Shown here one piece after another: positions 31,639 through 35,493 of a stretch of DNA of 35,493 nt (position 1 is the stretch's first letter; the number at the start of each line of letters is the position of its first letter). A program made the translations under genes and the position numbers. Source of the DNA: a virus; IMG/VR virus record IMGVR_UViG_3300039098_000250, positions 1 to 35,493 of that record; one strand, 5' to 3'. Below the pieces are notes generated by a model. That model saw nothing but the letters and a program-made list of their open reading frames with translations. It had not been told where the DNA came from and ran no database searches.

Positions 31639-32250
31639 TTGAAATTTAACGGATATTATAACTCAATTGGTGGTGATCGAAAGTATCCTGCTGAACAAAT
31701 GGCCTTGTTTATTGCATCTTTTGCGACAAATGGTGTCAACTCAAAGCAAGATTCTTTAAAGGTTATAAAAAAGAACAGTACTCAAATAACAATCAAAGCG
31801 GGTGCAGCAGTTATTGAAGGAAATCCTTATTTGAATACTGAGGATGAAACAATAACACTGGATGTGAGTACGAACGGCTATTACCGTGTCATGGTTAGAA
31901 AAAGCATATCAGATCGGATGAATGATGCTGTTTTAATTCGGGGATCTACGTTGCCAGGTGTTACAAGAGACGGATCAATTTATGATTTATCCTTAGCACA
32001 AATTAAAATTGAAAATGGTTCGTTTACAGTAAGTGATGAACGTGGGCTTAAATCGGTTTGTGGATATATGGGATTTGCGGGAAGAGATGATCTGCAAACA
32101 ATGTGGGATCAGTTTTTATCAGAATGGGAAGCACAAAAAACTAATTGGAAAGCGTGGTTTGATCAACAACAAAGTGTGGGATGGCGACAGATCTATATCC
32201 AGGACACTGAGCCAATTGATCCAGTAGAGGGGTCACTATGGATCGGATAA
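31639..32250 (+). CDS. Baseplate/tail-tip structural protein
   Basis: 203-residue protein, MKFNGYYNSIGGDRKYPAEQ.... The beginning (FYNS..GDR.Y.A) and the beta-rich core with GAAVIEGNPYLNTED resemble upper-baseplate or fibre-anchor proteins of Firmicute siphophages. A helical C-terminus ends WIG. It uses a TTG start spaced 7 bases from GGAAGGGGG. It overlaps the next gene by 13 bp. Confidence 0.7.
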   Translation: MKFNGYYNSIGGDRKYPAEQMALFIASFATNGVNSKQDSLKVIKKNSTQITIKAGAAVIEGNPYLNTEDETITLDVSTNGYYRVMVRKSISDRMNDAVLIRGSTLPGVTRDGSIYDLSLAQIKIENGSFTVSDERGLKSVCGYMGFAGRDDLQTMWDQFLSEWEAQKTNWKAWFDQQQSVGWRQIYIQDTEPIDPVEGSLWIG

Positions 32251-33350
32251 TTTTAAAAATATTAGATGAAGAGCTGAACTTTGTAGGAAGCATTAAAAAA
32301 TATGCTTCTTTTTATTTTGTTTTAAATTTTAATAGAGCAAAAGAATTTCAACTCATTGCACCAATTAAATACGAAAAAATTTTAAAGGAAGATTATTATA
32401 TTTATGTTTCACGCAAAAAAAGTTTTATTATTAATTATGTGAAATCAGAAGAAGATAAAGGCATTGTAACTGTTCGAGGAAAGCATGTTATGAATGAGTT
32501 GAAAAATTGGATAACGTTGCCTTTGACAGGTTTAGATTATGATGTGATTACCGGTGATGCCGAAACGGTTTTAAAACATTATATTAATAGCAATTGTGTT
32601 AATCCACAAGATACTGAACGAAAAGGAATGTTTTTTGAAATAGCTCCGAATTTAAATCGTGGATCACGGATTCATCGGGAAAGTAGTCATAAAAATTTAT
32701 TAGAAGAAGTTGAAGAAATTGCAAAAAGTATCGATATAGGTTGGATTGTAGAGCTTGATTATGTTCGTAAAAAGCTTATATTTGATGTTTATGAAGGTGT
32801 TGATCGAGCCTATTCACAAGATATCAATAATAAAGTCATCATGTCTAAAAAGCGAAAAAATATTGAAAATGTGATTACAACACGTGATATTTCAGATTAT
32901 AAAAATGTGAATTATGTTGCCGGACAAGGAGAGGGAGCCGAACGAAAAATTGCGATAGTAAGAGATCCAAATCAAACATTTATGAAACGTCGCGAGATGT
33001 TTACCGATGCCAGAGATATTGGTGATGATTCTGAAACGACATTAGAAGATCGAGGACTAGCAAAACTTGGGGAGGCAAGTTATATTTATCGATCGGAATC
33101 AACAATTGTTGATAAAAATTCAAAATATGAAGAGTCTTGGAATTTGGGGGATTTAGTAACGGTTCAAGATGGTTTAGGACAACTTGATTATCGCGTTAAT
33201 GAAGTAAAAGAGGTTCATGAGCCGTTGAAAAAAGTAGATGTGGTTATTGGAAATATTGGGTTGAATGTATTAGAAAGATTAAACAAGAATACTCTTATTT
33301 ATCCAGGGACCCAGTCTTTAAAATCAATTGATGGCGGTGGCTTTACCTAG
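32238..33350 (+). CDS. Siphovirus ReqiPepy6 Gp37-like tail hub protein
   Basis: 370-residue member of the Gp37-like family (PF14594), the tail-hub (Tal-like) protein. Family features are the start ILDEELNFVGSIKKYASF, VRGKHVMNELKNWI, and the C-terminal SWNLGDLVTVQDGLGQLDYRV. It lacks the long peptidase or lysozyme extension seen in some Tal proteins. Confidence 0.88.
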   Translation: MDRIILKILDEELNFVGSIKKYASFYFVLNFNRAKEFQLIAPIKYEKILKEDYYIYVSRKKSFIINYVKSEEDKGIVTVRGKHVMNELKNWITLPLTGLDYDVITGDAETVLKHYINSNCVNPQDTERKGMFFEIAPNLNRGSRIHRESSHKNLLEEVEEIAKSIDIGWIVELDYVRKKLIFDVYEGVDRAYSQDINNKVIMSKKRKNIENVITTRDISDYKNVNYVAGQGEGAERKIAIVRDPNQTFMKRREMFTDARDIGDDSETTLEDRGLAKLGEASYIYRSESTIVDKNSKYEESWNLGDLVTVQDGLGQLDYRVNEVKEVHEPLKKVDVVIGNIGLNVLERLNKNTLIYPGTQSLKSIDGGGFT

Positions 33351-33361
33351 GAGGTGACAGT

Positions 33362-33709
33362 TTGGACATACAAATAAAAAGAGGCACTAAAGAAGAACTT
33401 AACACTCATGGTCTTTTAAAAGAGGGTGAATTTGGTTTCTGTAAGGATACTAAAGAATTATTTATAGGAACAGGAACAGAAAATGAGCCGATTAATAATA
33501 ATCAATTTGAACCGATTACCCATACTCAGAGCGTACCAGCGGATACTTGGACCATTATCCTACCAGCATCTTTTAATAAAAATCCGAATACCGTTATTTA
33601 TGATTCTGCTGGAACAAGGGTTTTTTGTGAAGAAAGATATAACGAAGAAACAAGAACAGTGACATTGTTGTTTTCATCCCTATTTAGCGGCAAAGCAACA
33701 ATCGATTAG
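33362..33709 (+). CDS. Tail fibre accessory protein with Mtd-N-like start
   Basis: 115-residue protein. IKRGTKEELNTHGLLKEGEFGFCKDTKELFIGTG matches in pattern the short N-terminal domain of major-tropism-determinant-like fibres, which docks fibres to the baseplate; residues about 55-115 are a small beta domain. TTG start behind GGAGGTGA. Probably part of the receptor-binding apparatus. Confidence 0.7.
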   Translation: MDIQIKRGTKEELNTHGLLKEGEFGFCKDTKELFIGTGTENEPINNNQFEPITHTQSVPADTWTIILPASFNKNPNTVIYDSAGTRVFCEERYNEETRTVTLLFSSLFSGKATID

Positions 33710-33723
33710 AAAGGAGTGATTAT

Positions 33724-35493
33724 ATGGCCATACCTTATATAAATAGCATTGATCTAAATTTTAATGAAATGTTAAATATGCGAATTCAAAACTTAGCGAC
33801 ACCGCCCAGTAATGTTTTGGATGGCTTTGTTTATTTTAATACGACTATGAAAAAATTTATGGGTTATGCAAATGGCGATTGGGTAACGTTTGGACATACA
33901 GGGGAAGTTTTGACAACAACCTTATTGCAAAAGATAAACGGTATAAGTCCCAGTGCAACGAAGGTTGAAGATTCGACCGTAAATGGAAATATTAAAATTA
34001 ATGGTACCGAAAATGTTGTCTATACGCATCCAGGGACCGGGACCAATCCACACAGTACGACAAAGGCAGATGTCGGGTTAGGGAGCGTTGAGAATAAGAG
34101 CGCAACCACAATATTAGCAGAATTAACGGCTGCACAAATAGCTGTAAGTTTAGGGTTTTCCCCTAGAAATACAAGAGTAGGTCTTGAGAGTGCAAAAGGA
34201 ACGGCAACGGGAAGTAAAACTGTCTATATTGCTATAGATAGCAAGAAAATATATTTAGACAATGCGAATGAATCCTGGTTACAGATTGGTGGTCAAGAGA
34301 CGCTTCCTTGGGGAAGTATTACAGGAAAACCGACTACCTACACGCCACCGATTGCAACACCATCAAATTTAGGTGGTGTAAAAGTCGGAGCTAATATGAC
34401 AGTTGATGCAAACGGTGTATTAAATGCTAATGATAATCCCACGAGTTTTATCTTAAAAGAAGAATCATTTATTGCAACCGCTGGACAAACGATTTTTAAC
34501 TTGTCCCAAGGGCAATACCGAATAGGACTTGGTACGATTGAAGTATTTATTAACGGTGCCAAAATAGCCAATTCAGGGTTTAATGAGACAAGCACGACGC
34601 GGATCACGTTGAGTACAGGGATGGAAGCAGGCGATCATGTGTTACTCAGATACATTGAGTTAATTAACATCACACCGTATCCGAGCCATCATCATGAGCA
34701 TTTACCAGGAGGTGTTGATCCGATTCCTTTGGTTACGACAACAGTACCAGGGCTTATGGATTCAGCGGACAAAGTAAAATTAAATAGTACTTATACCAGT
34801 GCCCAAGCAGATGCGGAAATTAGTGCAGCGGTTAACGGTTTGATTAACGGATCACCTGGCGCATTAGATACACTTAATGAACTAGCAGCTGCAATGGGTG
34901 ATGATCCAAATTTTGCAGCAACGATTGCTAATACAATAGCTGGAAAAGTAGATAAGATTACAGGAAAAAACTTAAGTGCAAATGATTTTACAAACACTTT
35001 ACTAGCTAAATTAAATGGCATTGCAACAGGTGCGAATAAATATAGCCATCCATCAAAAACAGTAATATCTTCAGGATTAAAAAAGATTGGTAGAGATTCG
35101 ACTGGTCATGTTACGGATGGTGGAAATGTTACAAAAGCTGATATTACAGGATTAGGGATTCCTGGACAAGATACGGTTTACGCACATCCAATTAAACATC
35201 CAGCATCTATTATTACTCAAGATCAAAATAATCGTTTTGTATCAGATACCGAAAAAACAAAATGGAATGCTAAAACAAGAAAATATGTTCACTCAATCGG
35301 AAATGGATCTGCAACAAGCATTGTTGTTTCCCATAATCTTAATACAAGAGATATTTCCGTTACGCTTAGAGAGACGGCAAGCCCATATAGAGTGGTAATG
35401 ACCGATATTGCGATGACAAACGTAAATTCAATTACATTAACCTTTGCTAAGCCACCAAGTTCAAATAAATATACAGTAATGGTGGTGGGATAA
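33724..35493 (+). CDS. Tail fibre protein, putative receptor-binding
   Basis: 589-residue fibre. The N-terminus (about 1-60, LDGFVYFNTTMKKFMGYANG) is the attachment region. The shaft is modular, with collar-like segments (LGSVENKSA, LTAAQIAVSLGF, SNLGGVKVGANMTVDANGVL, HEHLPGGVDPIP, SDTEKTKWNAK) typical of long phage fibres. The last 70 residues (SIGNGSATSIVVSHNLNTRD..., ending MVVG) form a compact beta tip found at the ends of many fibres. The gene is complete, its stop being the last codon of the window. Confidence 0.88.
   Translation: MAIPYINSIDLNFNEMLNMRIQNLATPPSNVLDGFVYFNTTMKKFMGYANGDWVTFGHTGEVLTTTLLQKINGISPSATKVEDSTVNGNIKINGTENVVYTHPGTGTNPHSTTKADVGLGSVENKSATTILAELTAAQIAVSLGFSPRNTRVGLESAKGTATGSKTVYIAIDSKKIYLDNANESWLQIGGQETLPWGSITGKPTTYTPPIATPSNLGGVKVGANMTVDANGVLNANDNPTSFILKEESFIATAGQTIFNLSQGQYRIGLGTIEVFINGAKIANSGFNETSTTRITLSTGMEAGDHVLLRYIELINITPYPSHHHEHLPGGVDPIPLVTTTVPGLMDSADKVKLNSTYTSAQADAEISAAVNGLINGSPGALDTLNELAAAMGDDPNFAATIANTIAGKVDKITGKNLSANDFTNTLLAKLNGIATGANKYSHPSKTVISSGLKKIGRDSTGHVTDGGNVTKADITGLGIPGQDTVYAHPIKHPASIITQDQNNRFVSDTEKTKWNAKTRKYVHSIGNGSATSIVVSHNLNTRDISVTLRETASPYRVVMTDIAMTNVNSITLTFAKPPSSNKYTVMVVG

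Noticed and set aside
1-35493. tRNA genes, CRISPR arrays or insertion sequences
   Set aside because: I looked for cloverleaf-like segments, spaced repeats and transposase motifs and saw none I could support.

Overview
The window is most of a temperate phage (prophage) of siphovirus type from a low-G+C Firmicute, probably a clostridial host. The host call rests on the AT-rich sequence, strong GGAGG ribosome sites, and phage families typical of that phylum (DUF739, DUF2513, DUF2800/DUF2815, SPP1-type portal, Gp20-type scaffold, ReqiPepy6 Gp37-like tail protein). The host species cannot be read from the sequence. The window opens on the stop codon of the integrase gene and closes on the stop codon of a tail-fibre gene. 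Both att sites, the lysis genes and any right-end genes lie outside it.

Layout. 1-3292 (minus strand) is the lysogeny module: tyrosine integrase, a zinc-ribbon membrane protein, an Ltp-type lipoprotein (probable superinfection exclusion) and a LexA-like self-cleaving repressor. A promoter/terminator pair that could make a small RNA lies between the integrase and the zinc-ribbon gene. 3293-3448 is the divergent genetic switch with TGCAAC boxes. 3449-7923 is the early region of small genes, interrupted by two minus-strand genes that each overlap a small plus-strand gene tail to tail. 7920-16514 is the replication module: DUF2800 nuclease-like protein, DUF2815 ssDNA-binding-like protein, family A DNA polymerase, primase-helicase, a 273-bp origin-like gap, VRR-NUC, SNF2 helicase and a DUF4406 protein. 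16825-17404 holds a sigma-region-4-like late regulator followed by a putative late promoter and terminator. 17440-35493 is the packaging, head and tail operon. Its tail-assembly chaperone gene pair has a canonical -1 slippery heptamer (CCCAAAC).

The most interesting element is at 20985-22952. The MuF-type minor capsid protein carries a C-terminal domain that looks like a RelA/SpoT (alarmone synthetase) fold. It is followed without a gap by a 70-residue protein and then, in an ATGA overlap, by a small HD-domain alarmone hydrolase with all expected metal-binding residues. An intrinsic terminator closes the cassette, and a good sigma-70-like promoter lies inside the toxin-domain coding sequence just upstream of the two small genes. 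The cassette is visibly more AT-rich than the head genes around it. I read it as a capsid-borne polymorphic toxin (nucleotide pyrophosphokinase) with two candidate immunity proteins. The RSH assignment comes from motif reading by eye and needs a profile search or structure prediction.
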